Positions 7,052 through 13,950 of a stretch of DNA of 27,136 bases are shown here, piece by piece (the first letter of the stretch is position 1; every line of letters starts with the position of its first letter). Source of the DNA: DASXYG01 sp036502625 (GTDB lineage: Bacteria; Actinomycetota; Actinomycetes; Streptosporangiales; Streptosporangiaceae); the NCBI GenBank assembly GCA_036502625.1, contig DASXYG010000133.1, positions 1 through 27,136 on the forward strand, in the 5' to 3' direction. Position numbers and translations under genes: made by a program. The notes below the pieces were generated by a model that saw only the letters and a program-made list of their open reading frames with translations, ran no database searches and had not been told where the DNA came from.

Positions 7052-7446
7052 ATGCCGCGATCCCCACAGCCGTCTGCGTCGCCGCGTCGATCCTGGCTTC
7101 GGCGACGCACGGCTACATCTTCGCCAAGGAGAGCATCCTGTTCCCCCGCCCGCGCACGCAGGCCATGTTAGAAGTCGCCGCCGAGCACGCCACCGCGGTC
7201 CGGTTGTGGGCCTTCCACCAAGGGATCTACAACCTTCTCCTGGGGACGGTCGCCGTGGCCGGCGCCGTTGCCATGGCCGCCGGTGCCTTCACCATCGCCG
7301 CGACGCTGATCGTGACTTTCAGCGTGTCAATGATCGTGGCCGCGGCCAGCCTCTTCGCCGCAGACGCGCGCAGGGCCCGGGTCCCAGGCCTGATCGCGCA
7401 GGCTCTCCCAGCCGTGAGCGCGCTCGTAGCCCTTGCGTTCGCCTGA
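7048..7446 (+). CDS. DUF1304-like small integral membrane protein
   Basis: A 132-aa protein with four predicted membrane helices: about 5-22, 50-75, 78-100 and 113-131. The segment HGYIFAKESILFPRPRTQAML followed by AVRLWAFHQGIYNLLLG resembles the HxYIF…NQGLYN pattern of the DUF1304 family, whose function is unknown. It starts inside the stop codon of the SRPBCC gene (ATGA overlap), so it belongs to the same TetR-controlled transcript. TetR, a lipid-binding-fold protein and a small membrane protein together suggest a response to a hydrophobic compound, which is inference. Confidence 0.82.
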   Translation: MNAAIPTAVCVAASILASATHGYIFAKESILFPRPRTQAMLEVAAEHATAVRLWAFHQGIYNLLLGTVAVAGAVAMAAGAFTIAATLIVTFSVSMIVAAASLFAADARRARVPGLIAQALPAVSALVALAFA

Positions 7447-7524
7447 CCGTCTGCCGGATCTCGTTGTGCCGCTAGGCCCAGCGCTCTTACCTGCGACCCC
7501 ACAGCAGCCGACAGGTCGATGAGA

Positions 7525-7835
7525 TCAGGTACGTGCCGTCCGCCGTGGCGTACGCCTCAAGCCGGGCAGAGCGCGAGCCTGGTGACGCCGTCGCCACCAG
7601 ACCCAGCGCAGGTGGTGGGCCTCGGGCAGAAGTTGGCGGGTGACCAGCATAAACAGACGTTTGACCTCGGCCACGGTCAACGCGATCAGTCCGGGATCAT
7701 CCGGTGGCTGCTCGTCGGGTGTGGTGGGCAGGACCGCAGCGGGTGCGTGGGCCTTCGCCTGGGCAGCGGTAACCGCGCAGACGGCCAACGCGGCGAGTGT
7801 GAGCACGATATGGCGCGATAACGCGGTGTAGAAGT
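7525..7835 (-). pseudogene. C-terminal remnant of an IS701-type transposase
   Basis: The minus-strand reading frame from about 7835 down to 7525 reads like the tail of actinobacterial IS701/IS4-type DDE transposases. It has a hydrophobic stretch (LTLAALAVCAVTAAQA), a Pro-rich linker with PPDDPGLIALTVAEVKRLF, and then the hallmark LRWVWWRRRHQARA. After that motif the frame departs from the usual ARxxHY ending and stops at 7525. The catalytic part is absent, as are both element ends. It marks an old insertion. Confidence 0.75.
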
Positions 7836-7852
7836 GCGGCTGCCCTACCAGT

Positions 7853-7894
7853 GTTGAGGTGCCGAGGTCACGCGTGTGACCCCGGCACCTCAAC
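7853..7894. terminator. Strong bidirectional hairpin terminator
   Basis: GTTGAGGTGCCG (7853-7864) pairs perfectly with CGGCACCTCAAC (7883-7894). After an A/C mismatch, GGTCAC (7866-7871) pairs with GTGACC (7876-7881) around the tetraloop GCGT. It starts 23 nt past the minus-strand stop of the secreted-protein gene, so it most likely ends that transcript. There is no U-tract. Confidence 0.8.
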
Positions 7895-7917
7895 GACCGT
7901 TCATGGAATTGCTCGTG

Positions 7918-8286
7918 TTAAATCGACGGCGACGACACGGTGCGGCACGGGTCGATCGCGTGCGGGACGCTCTTGCAGACCGTCACCATTTTCGGATGCT
8001 TGCTGAAATAGTTGCCCGCGCATCCGTGGCCGTGTGCGGGCGCGGTTTGGTGGAAATTGTTCTCGCCGAAGGTCCAGTCGGCGTAGACCTGCCGGCCGTC
8101 GGATGCGTCGTCGCAGACCCAGCCGTGGTTCGACGAGAACGTGTAACCCACGTGGCCGCCGCCACCCGGTACGTAATACCGCACCGTATTCGCGGTTGCC
8201 GCCTGGGCGGGAACGGTGACCGCGATACTTGTCAGCGTGCCGGCGATGATACCGACCGCGCCGAGGACACGACGATTGAATCGCAT
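7918..8286 (-). CDS. Small secreted protein with four cysteines
   Basis: 122 aa. A Sec signal peptide is clear: basic MRFNRR, a hydrophobic core to about residue 25, and cleavage after VPAQA (residue 29). The mature part, about 93 aa, is rich in Gly, His and aromatic residues. It has Cys58, Cys89, Cys104 and Cys114, which could form two disulfides, and the segment CDDASDGRQVYADWTF. This resembles short secreted actinobacterial proteins of unknown role; I recognise no enzyme or bacteriocin motif. The ATG follows GGAGG with 9 nt spacing. A terminator-like hairpin in the leader (8328-8345) and a strong terminator downstream isolate it as a single transcription unit. Confidence 0.85.
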   Translation of the reverse strand: MRFNRRVLGAVGIIAGTLTSIAVTVPAQAATANTVRYYVPGGGGHVGYTFSSNHGWVCDDASDGRQVYADWTFGENNFHQTAPAHGHGCAGNYFSKHPKMVTVCKSVPHAIDPCRTVSSPSI

Positions 8287-8327
8287 TTACTGATGCCTCC
8301 GATCAGCAGGGTGGTGCCTAACTGAAA

Positions 8328-8345
8328 AGCACCGTAACCGGTGCT
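8328..8345 (-). promoter_or_regulatory. Leader hairpin followed by U-run, possible attenuator
   Basis: On the minus strand AGCACCG pairs with CGGTGCT around the loop GTTA and is followed directly by TTTTC. It sits about 42-60 nt upstream of the secreted-protein ATG. The form is that of an intrinsic terminator, but the position is a 5' leader. A direct repeat GTAAGCAG lies just upstream on the same strand. It could be an attenuator, or a terminator for an older upstream gene. Confidence 0.4.
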
Positions 8346-8435
8346 GCTTACACCCTGCTTACATTCACGGCCGGTCAGGAAACGTAATTCATAAAGCCCG
8401 GCCCCAGGTGCGGACAGGAACCCGTCGGGCACCGT

Positions 8436-8876
8436 ACGGACGGCGAACCCGTCCCGTGCCAGCAGGGGGCCAGCGTCCGCCGCGACGGGCTGGCCGGGCA
8501 TTACGACCTGCCCGAGGCCGTCCTGGCCAAGCACCTGCAGGCGCTGGCGCGCGCCGGGCTGGTGCACGTCGCCACCGGGCCCAAGGGCGGCTACCGGCTG
8601 ACCCGTCCGGCCGCCGCGATCACCGTGCTGGACGTGGTCGAGGCCATCGAGGGGCCGGCGTCGGCCTTCGTGTGCCAGGAGATCCGGCAGCGCGGCACCG
8701 GCGCCATCGCACCGGAGCGGTGCCGGGCGCCGTGCGCGATCCACACCGTGATGACCGAGGCCGACCGCGCCTGGCGCGCGTCGCTGCGCTCGGTCACCGT
8801 GGCCGACCTCCTCGACCGCCTCCCGTCGGGGATACGCGAACGCAACCAGGCGATGCTCGCGGTGAGCGCCTCATGA
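8436..8876 (+). pseudogene. Rrf2-family regulator lacking its N-terminus
   Basis: The frame reads TDGEPVPCQQGAS, then GLAGHYDLPEAVLAKHLQALARAGLVHVATGPKGGYRL and ITVLDVVEAIEGP. This is the recognition helix and wing of an Rrf2 protein, followed by a Cys-containing C-terminal part (residues CQEIRQRG, RCRAPCAIHTVM). No ATG or GTG is in frame until the GTG at 8562, which would remove the HTH. The expected first ~30 residues (helix 1) are not found in any frame, and the frame is closed by TAA at 8385-8387. I conclude the 5' end is lost. The stop overlaps the aminotransferase start as ATGA, the relic of an operon. Confidence 0.72.
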
Positions 8877-9640
8877 CCGGCCTGCTCACCGCGTACGACC
8901 TGGCCGAGCTGCGCGGGCGCCGCAGCGTCAAATGGTCGGAGTATCCGGCGGACGTCCTGCCGATGCGCATCGCGGAGATGGACACCCCGCTCGCCGCGTA
9001 CACCGCCTTCGCCGCCGGCCGCTACGCCTGGCACCCCGACCCGGCCGCCATGCGCCTCGTCCCGGATGTCACGGCCGGCATCACCGAGGCGCTGCGCCTG
9101 GTCACCGCGCCCGGCGCCCGCGCGTACGTGCTGTGCAGCCCCCACAACCCGACCGGCGCCGCCTTCGGCCGCGACGACCTGCTCGCCATCGCCGCGCTCG
9201 CCGACCGCTACGACGTCCGCGTCATCGCTGACGATATCCCCGCCCCGCTCACGTACCCCGGGCGGCGGCACATCCCGTTCGCGTCCCTGGACGCGCCGGC
9301 CGCGGCGCGCTCGTTCGTCATCGCCTCGGCGTCCAAGGCGTGGAACCTCGCCGGGCTCAAGGCGGCGCTGGTCGTGCCGGGCGCCGAGGCGCAGGGCGAC
9401 GCGGCCGCGATCCACGAGGAGATCGGCGAGGGGGCCGGGCTGTTCGGGGTCATCGCCTCCGAGGCGGCCTTCACCCACGGCGGCCCCTGGCTGGCCGAAC
9501 TGCTCGCCGAACTGGACGCCAACCGCCGCCTCCTCGCGGACCTTCTCCGTGCGCACCTGCCCGGGATCGTCTGCCACGCCCCCCAGGCCGTCGACCACAT
9601 GGCCCACCGCACTCGCCCCCACGGGATAAAGCCGCCTCCG
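8873..9640 (+). pseudogene. Decayed MalY/PatB-type PLP aminotransferase
   Basis: It starts like class I/II C-S lyases of the MalY/PatB type: LRGRRSVKWSEYPADVLPMRIAEMDTPL. It keeps CSPHNPTGAAFGRDDL and the PLP-lysine motif SASKAWNLAGLK. Compared with the ~390-aa family, about 25-30 residues are missing after EMDTPL. About 45-50 are missing between VTAPG and ARAYVLCSPHNPTG, the region with the PLP-stacking aromatic residue. The usual DEIHAPL is DDIPAPL. The C-terminal domain dissolves after about residue 245 (HAPQAVDHMAHRT) and the frame runs on with no stop into sequence antisense to the next gene. The losses are in frame. Function is very unlikely. Confidence 0.75.
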
Positions 9641-9685
9641 GGGACGTCAGGTGCCCGCGCCACCGCACAGCCGGTTCGGGGAGCG

Positions 9686-10804
9686 TCAGGTGTCCTCGCC
9701 GCCGGGTGCCGTGAGCCGGGTCAGCAGGGTGGTGAGGTGGTCCAGGCGGGCGGTCTGGTCGTGGACCGCGGCGTCGCGGGCCTGGAGGGCGCTGTCGGAC
9801 GCGGCCAGGCGGCGGTCCGCGTCGGCGAGGCGGTCGTCGGCGGCGCGGCGCCGGGCGCGCTCCTCGGACAGCTCGTCCGCGGCGGCACTCAGCCGCTCGG
9901 CCGTACGCGCCGCCTCGGCACGCGCCGCGTCGCGCTCCTCGACCACCGCGGCCGTACGGGCGCGCCCCTCCTGGACCGCCTCCGCCGTACGAACGCGGCC
10001 TTCCTCAATGGCCGCGGTCGTACGGGCGCGGGCCTCCTCGACCTGGTCCGCCAGCGCGCGGGCGCGCTCCTCGGCCGCGGACTCCGCGGCGCGGTGGTCG
10101 GACTGGGCGCGAGCTAGCGCGCGTTCCGCGGCCTCCAGGCGGTCGGCCAGGTCGGCGCGGGCCGCGGACTCCTCGGCCAGCCGCGCCGCCGCCTGCTCCG
10201 CCTCGGTCTCCGCGCGGCGGCGCGCCTGGTCGGCGGCGTGCGCGGCGCTCTCGGCGCGCCCCCGCTCCCGTTCGTGCTCGGCGACACTCGCCCAGGACTC
10301 CTGCCGTACGCGCTCGGCGCCGGCGGCCGCCTCGGCCGCGGACCGCTCCGCCGCCGCGCGCCCGTCGGCGGCCTCGCGGGCGCGCGCGACCGCCTCCGCG
10401 CGCTCCCGCATCGCCTGATCGGCGCGGTCCTCCGCGTCGCCCGCGGCCAGCTTCGCCTCGGCGGCCGCGGCCTCGGCGGCGGCGATCCGCGCGACCGCAC
10501 CCTCCTCGACCGCGTCGAACTGCTCCCGCACGGCGGCCAGCCGCTCCCCCAGGGCGTCGAGATGCGGCGCCAGCTCGTCGCGCAGCCCGCGCAGCACTTG
10601 CACGGGCACCTCGACCCCGGCCGCCTCGAGCGCCCGCCGCCGCCGCGCGGCCTCGTCGGCGTGCGCCTTACCGCAGTAGCGCCGCGGCTTCCCGCCCTTC
10701 AACCGGCCCATCCGGTCCACCGGCGGCGCGGGCAGCGGGTCGCCGCACCCGTCGAGCGCGCACACCCGCGGCTCGTCCTCGCTGACTTCCAGGGTCTCCG
10801 TCAC
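9686..10804 (-). CDS. Long coiled-coil protein with N-terminal Cys/His cluster
   Basis: A 372-aa protein. Residues 15-48 hold Cys15, Cys20, Cys44 and His48 (CALDGC, then RRYCGKAH) with basic residues after them, which looks like a small zinc-binding, possibly DNA-binding, module. From about 75 to 365 it is an almost uninterrupted Ala/Glu/Arg coiled coil with no membrane segment. The architecture recalls KfrA-like DNA-binding coiled-coil proteins and related actinobacterial proteins; the match is structural only. I start at the GTG at 10804: TAGCGT at 10817-10812 (minus) ends 7 nt before it, giving a leaderless promoter. The upstream ATG at 10849 would translate the promoter. A pair of repeats lies upstream, suggesting autoregulation. 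Confidence 0.82.
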   Translation of the reverse strand: MTETLEVSEDEPRVCALDGCGDPLPAPPVDRMGRLKGGKPRRYCGKAHADEAARRRRALEAAGVEVPVQVLRGLRDELAPHLDALGERLAAVREQFDAVEEGAVARIAAAEAAAAEAKLAAGDAEDRADQAMRERAEAVARAREAADGRAAAERSAAEAAAGAERVRQESWASVAEHERERGRAESAAHAADQARRRAETEAEQAAARLAEESAARADLADRLEAAERALARAQSDHRAAESAAEERARALADQVEEARARTTAAIEEGRVRTAEAVQEGRARTAAVVEERDAARAEAARTAERLSAAADELSEERARRRAADDRLADADRRLAASDSALQARDAAVHDQTARLDHLTTLLTRLTAPGGEDT

Positions 10805-10811
10805 GCCCGGG

Positions 10812-10871
10812 ACGCTAGCACAATCGCGTACGAAACCGTGGAACCACAATCGCGTAACGCGTAAGCGTTAC
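10812..10871 (-). promoter_or_regulatory. Promoter and repeat cluster of the coiled-coil gene
   Basis: The -10 TAGCGT (10817-10812) precedes the leaderless GTG. CACAATCGCGTA occurs twice in direct orientation at 10819-10830 and 10845-10856, 26 bp apart. GTAACGC (10854-10860) and GCGTTAC (10865-10871) form a 7-bp inverted repeat with a GTAA centre. This is probably an operator region; the binding protein is unknown and may be the Cys/His module of the gene itself. Confidence 0.55.
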
Positions 10872-10881
10872 TGGCTACAAA

Positions 10882-10921
10882 GATGCCTTCCGCGATAATC
10901 ACGGTTATCGCGGAAGGCATC
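10882..10921 (-). terminator. Intrinsic terminator of the GNAT gene
   Basis: A perfect 17-bp stem (10882-10898 with 10905-10921) and 6-nt loop begin 4 nt after the acetyltransferase stop on the minus strand and are followed by TTTG. It is one of the clearest Rho-independent terminators in the window and shields the coiled-coil promoter from read-through. Confidence 0.88.
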
Positions 10922-10924
10922 GAT

Positions 10925-11428
10925 TCAGAGGGCGCGGTGCATGATGTGCAGCCCCACGTATCCGTGCACCGGATGGCGGAAGCCCTCCGGGAGGGTGCCC
11001 ACCACCGCGAAGCCGAGCGACCGCCAGAGGGCCACCGCCCGCGTGTTGGTCTCCACGACCGCGTTGAACTGCATGGCGCGGAACCCGTCGGCCCGCGCCT
11101 GTTCGAGCACGTGGTCCCCCAGCGCCCGCCCCACGCCCCGGCCCGCGTACGCCGGGTCCACCATGAAGCTGGCGCTCGCGATGTGCGCGGCGCCGCCCAT
11201 GTGGTTGCGGACGCTGTTGGCGGTGCCGAGCACCGTCCCGCCCGCGTCGACGGCCACGAACGTGCGCCCCGGCGGCTCCGGGAACCACATCGCCCTGGCC
11301 CGCTCCTCCGTGGTGTCGCGGTCCCAGGAGAAGGTCTCCCCGGCCCGCACGATCCCCTCCATGAACGCCCACATCGCGGGCCAGTCGCCCGCCGTCGCCG
11401 CCCTGACCAGCGGTCCGGAGTCCGTCAT
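10925..11428 (-). CDS. GNAT-family N-acetyltransferase
   Basis: A 167-aa acyl-CoA-dependent acetyltransferase. The core strand and acetyl-CoA loop are IASASFMVDPAYAGRGVGRALGDHVL (83-108), with the R-G-V-G-R pyrophosphate loop at 97-101. The later ETNTRAVALWRSLGFAVVGTLPEGF is the usual motif B region. The C-terminal HPVHGYVGLHIMHRAL is of a form seen in phosphinothricin- or amine-acetylating members, but the substrate is not determinable. The start at 11428 has an AAGGA about 10 nt upstream; longer upstream reading lacks family similarity. Single-gene unit, ended by the terminator just downstream. Confidence 0.9.
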   Translation of the reverse strand: MTDSGPLVRAATAGDWPAMWAFMEGIVRAGETFSWDRDTTEERARAMWFPEPPGRTFVAVDAGGTVLGTANSVRNHMGGAAHIASASFMVDPAYAGRGVGRALGDHVLEQARADGFRAMQFNAVVETNTRAVALWRSLGFAVVGTLPEGFRHPVHGYVGLHIMHRAL

Positions 11429-11593
11429 GCGCCACCGTCCTTCGTCGCGTGCCGTGCGAGGCTCGTGAGTCCAGGATCGAACGCGACCCGCCCCGGGCAC
11501 CATCCACGGCTTGGCCTGACATCCCGGGGTGCCGTGTCGTCGTACTCGTGGGGAACCGCCGGGTTCCGCACAGGATGAAAAGGACGGGGAGCG

Positions 11594-12034
11594 ATGGCTG
11601 CGCAGCGCGAGATGGACGAGGCCGCGATCAGGCGGCAGATCGAGAAGATCGTCGAGGGGCTCCACGCCAAGGATCTCGACGGCCTGCGGCGGATCTACGC
11701 GGCGGACGTCGTGTCCTTCGACGTCGAGCCGCCATTGCAGCATGTCGGGATCGACGCGAAGCTGAAGAACTGGACGAACGCGTTCGCGTACTTCCGCGAC
11801 CTGAACTACGAGCTCCGCGACCTGGTCCTCACCGTGGGCGAGGACATGGCGTTCGGGCACGGCTTCGGCCGGATCAGCGGCACGCTGAACGACGGCACGG
11901 CGACGGACGGCATGTGGGTCCGCGCCACCCTCTGCTTCCGCAAGATCGACGGCGCCTGGCTGATCGCGCACGACCAGGTCTCCGTACCGCTCGACATGGC
12001 GACCGGCAAGGGCGTGGCCGACCTCGAGCCCTGA
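11594..12034 (+). CDS. SnoaL-like/NTF2-fold protein (SgcJ/EcaC type)
   Basis: A 146-aa single-domain protein. The pattern IRRQIEKIVEGLHAKDLDGLRRIYAADVVSFDVEPPLQHVG is the first helix and cone entrance of the SnoaL/NTF2-like fold. VGEDMAFGHGFGRISGT and TLCFRKIDGAWLIAHDQVSVPLDM form the sheet. These proteins act as cyclases, isomerases, hydrolases or pure binders; the role here is unknown. The ATG is preceded by GGGGAG. A 6-bp hairpin GGAACC/GGTTCC (11552-11567) lies in the leader. It converges with the MDR gene over a 10-nt gap. Confidence 0.88.
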   Translation: MAAQREMDEAAIRRQIEKIVEGLHAKDLDGLRRIYAADVVSFDVEPPLQHVGIDAKLKNWTNAFAYFRDLNYELRDLVLTVGEDMAFGHGFGRISGTLNDGTATDGMWVRATLCFRKIDGAWLIAHDQVSVPLDMATGKGVADLEP

Positions 12035-12044
12035 CGCGCGGCGG

Positions 12045-13028
12045 CTACGGCACCATGACGAGCTTCCCGGCGGCCTGGTCGTCCTCCATGTAGTGGTGGG
12101 CCGCGGCGAGGTCGTCGAGGGCGAAGACGCGGTCGATGTTGGGCCGGTAGGCGCCCGCCTCTACCTCGCCGACGATCCGCTGCAGCACGGCCGTGCCGCC
12201 CTTGAGGTCGTCGCTGTGGAAGGACGTGAGCCGGGTCCCGGACGGGATCATCGCCACCGGCTGGAAGTCCGGGATCGCCCACCCGCGCAGCGACCCCGAC
12301 GTGCACACCGTCCCGCCGCGGCGCACCAGGCGCAGGGAGTCCACGGTCGTGGCCGCCCCGACGAGGTCGAGGACATGGTCCGGGCCCTCGGGCCAGACCG
12401 CGCGCACGCCCGCCGCCAGGGACCCGCCGTCGTCGAGGAGCACGTGGTCGGCGCCGGCGGCGGCCAGCGCGTCGCGCTTGCCGGGCCGCCGAGTGGTGGC
12501 CGCGGTCTCGACGCCGTAGCCGGACGCGATCGACGCGGCCGCCATCCCCACCGAGGACGTACCGCCGCGGATCAGCAGCCGCCCGCCGCTACCCGGCCCG
12601 ACGCCCAGCGCGTCCAGCGAGCCCTGCGCGGTCAGGTACGTCTCGGGCAGCGCGCCCAGGACGTCCCACGGCAGCGTCGTGGTGACCGGCATCAGCAGCG
12701 CGTTCGGCAGCAGCGCGTACTCCGCGTAGCCGCCGTCGAACGCCCGGCCCATCTCCCCCATCACCGCCGCGACGGTCGCCCCGTCCGGCAGCCGGGGATC
12801 GGTCGAGGCCGCCACGGTCCCCACGCATTCGATCCCCAGCACGCGCGGGAACCGCACACCCGGTGAGTGCCCCTGCCGGGTCCGCAGCTCCGCCCGGTTC
12901 AGGCCCGCGGCCCGCACCCGTACGAGGCTCCACCCGTCCCGCACCTCCGGTACCGGCAGCTCACGGATCTCCAGCACCTCAGGTCCGCCCGCACTGACAC
13001 AGACCGCCGCTCGCATCGTCGTACGCAT
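12045..13028 (-). CDS. Quinone-oxidoreductase-like MDR (zinc-independent alcohol dehydrogenase family)
   Basis: A 327-aa medium-chain dehydrogenase/reductase. The GroES-like domain runs to about residue 125 (LPVPEVRDGWSLVRVRAAGLNRAELRTRQG, then FPRVLGIECVGTV). The NADPH Rossmann domain has RGGTSSVGMAAASIA at 154-168, in place of the classic AxxGxxG. The catalytic and structural zinc cysteines of true alcohol dehydrogenases are absent, as in quinone oxidoreductases. The likely reaction is NADPH-dependent reduction of an enone or quinone; the substrate is unknown. Starts at 13028 and 13016 are both possible, with no strong ribosome-binding site for either. It is divergent from a broken AraC gene that was probably its regulator. 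Confidence 0.9.
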   Translation of the reverse strand: MRTTMRAAVCVSAGGPEVLEIRELPVPEVRDGWSLVRVRAAGLNRAELRTRQGHSPGVRFPRVLGIECVGTVAASTDPRLPDGATVAAVMGEMGRAFDGGYAEYALLPNALLMPVTTTLPWDVLGALPETYLTAQGSLDALGVGPGSGGRLLIRGGTSSVGMAAASIASGYGVETAATTRRPGKRDALAAAGADHVLLDDGGSLAAGVRAVWPEGPDHVLDLVGAATTVDSLRLVRRGGTVCTSGSLRGWAIPDFQPVAMIPSGTRLTSFHSDDLKGGTAVLQRIVGEVEAGAYRPNIDRVFALDDLAAAHHYMEDDQAAGKLVMVP

Positions 13029-13068
13029 GCACCCACTGTCGCCGCGAAGCCGTACGGCGGGCCACCGG

Positions 13069-13074
13069 TAGAAT
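13069..13074 (+). promoter_or_regulatory. -10 element of the AraC gene
   Basis: TAGAAT lies 8 nt before the ATG at 13083, giving a leaderless arrangement with no Shine-Dalgarno site. The promoter looks intact although the gene it serves is broken. Confidence 0.55.
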
Positions 13075-13082
13075 GCCAACTC

Positions 13083-13729
13083 ATGCCTGTTCGCCGCCAA
13101 ACGCCTCGATCCGCTCCGGCGTCGCGAATCTGGCCGTCCGGAGGGGCGCACCTGTGGCCGTCCGGTGGAACCAGCTCCCTGCAGGCCCACCGGCGCGGGC
13201 ACCTGGTGTACGCGGCACGCGGTGTGCTGTCCGTGCACACCGAGCGCGGCACGTCGATCGTCCCCGCCAACCGGGTCGCCTGGACGCCCGCCGGGTTCAC
13301 CCACCAGCACCGCGCGCACGGCGACACCGACATGCGGATCGTCTTCCTCCCGCCGTCCCTGGCGCGTCTCGTCCCCGCCCACCCCGCCGTGTTCCTGGTC
13401 TCCGGCCTGGCGCGCGAGGTGCTGCTCGCCCTCACCGGCCCGCGCCACCACGACCGCGCCGCCCGCGCCCGCCTCCACCGCGTCCTCGTCGACGACCTCC
13501 ACGAGGCCCGCGAGCAGCCGCTCCACCTCCCCGAACCCCGCGACGACCGCCTGCGCGCCATCGCGTCTACCACGCCCTCGTCCTCCTCGCCGACGGCCAC
13601 GACGCCACCCGCGTCGCCCATGCCTGCGGCTGGTCCAACCCCAGTGCCTTCATCGCCGCCTTCACCGCGCTCATCGGCACGACCCCGGGCCGCTATCGAG
13701 CCGGCGGCCGGCGGCGCAATCACCCATGA
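13083..13729 (+). pseudogene. AraC-family regulator with internal deletion and frameshift
   Basis: Codons from 13083 to about 13564 encode a cupin-type AraC sensor domain: HRRGHLVYAARGVLSVHTERG, RVAWTPAGFTHQH, LHLPEPRDDRLRAI. The frame then shifts by one register. From about 13566 to the TGA at 13729 another frame continues as RVYHALVLLADGHDATRVAH and then ACGWSNPSAFIAAFTALIGTTPGRYR, the second HTH of an AraC DNA-binding domain. The ~45 residues expected between (first HTH and linking helix) are missing. One deletion of roughly 130-140 bp, not a multiple of three, explains both. The product cannot bind DNA normally. It probably once regulated the divergent MDR gene. Confidence 0.82.
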
Positions 13730-13950
13730 CCTGAGGCGTCTGCAATTCCGCCAATACCGCCCACGGTAAGAATCCGAATTACATATGGGCCGAAATGCGA
13801 GCGGCCAGGTCCGGCCTTCGTATATCGATTAGTGTTTTCGGAGAATGGGTGCCGTTATGCGCCGCCCAGCCGCTAGCATCGCCGCCAGGAAAACCGGTCG
13901 AGGGCACGGGAACTCGCGGATGGCCGGGCGTTTGAGCTGGGGGTTCGTGA
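13730..13950. other. AT-richer intergenic region upstream of the NTPase operon
   Basis: No convincing gene is present; a short plus-strand frame from 13845 overlaps the NTPase start out of register and looks spurious. TAGCAT at 13874-13879 is a possible -10 about 70 nt before the NTPase ATG. The base composition is noticeably more AT-rich than in the flanking genes between 13740 and 13850. Confidence 0.45.

Noticed and set aside
5718..7849. A 14-bp inverted match (GTAGGGCAGCCGCA at 5718-5731 and its complement at 7836-7849) flanking the TetR-SRPBCC-DUF1304 block, like terminal repeats of a mobile element
   Set aside because: About one such 14-bp match is expected by chance in a window this size, more with GC bias. 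Similarity stops abruptly beyond it, and the only transposase piece lacks its catalytic part. No target-site duplication is visible.
8562..8876. A complete 104-aa gene starting at GTG 8562
   Set aside because: This start would delete the HTH. Clear Rrf2 similarity extends upstream of it in the same frame, so the gene is better described as 5'-truncated.
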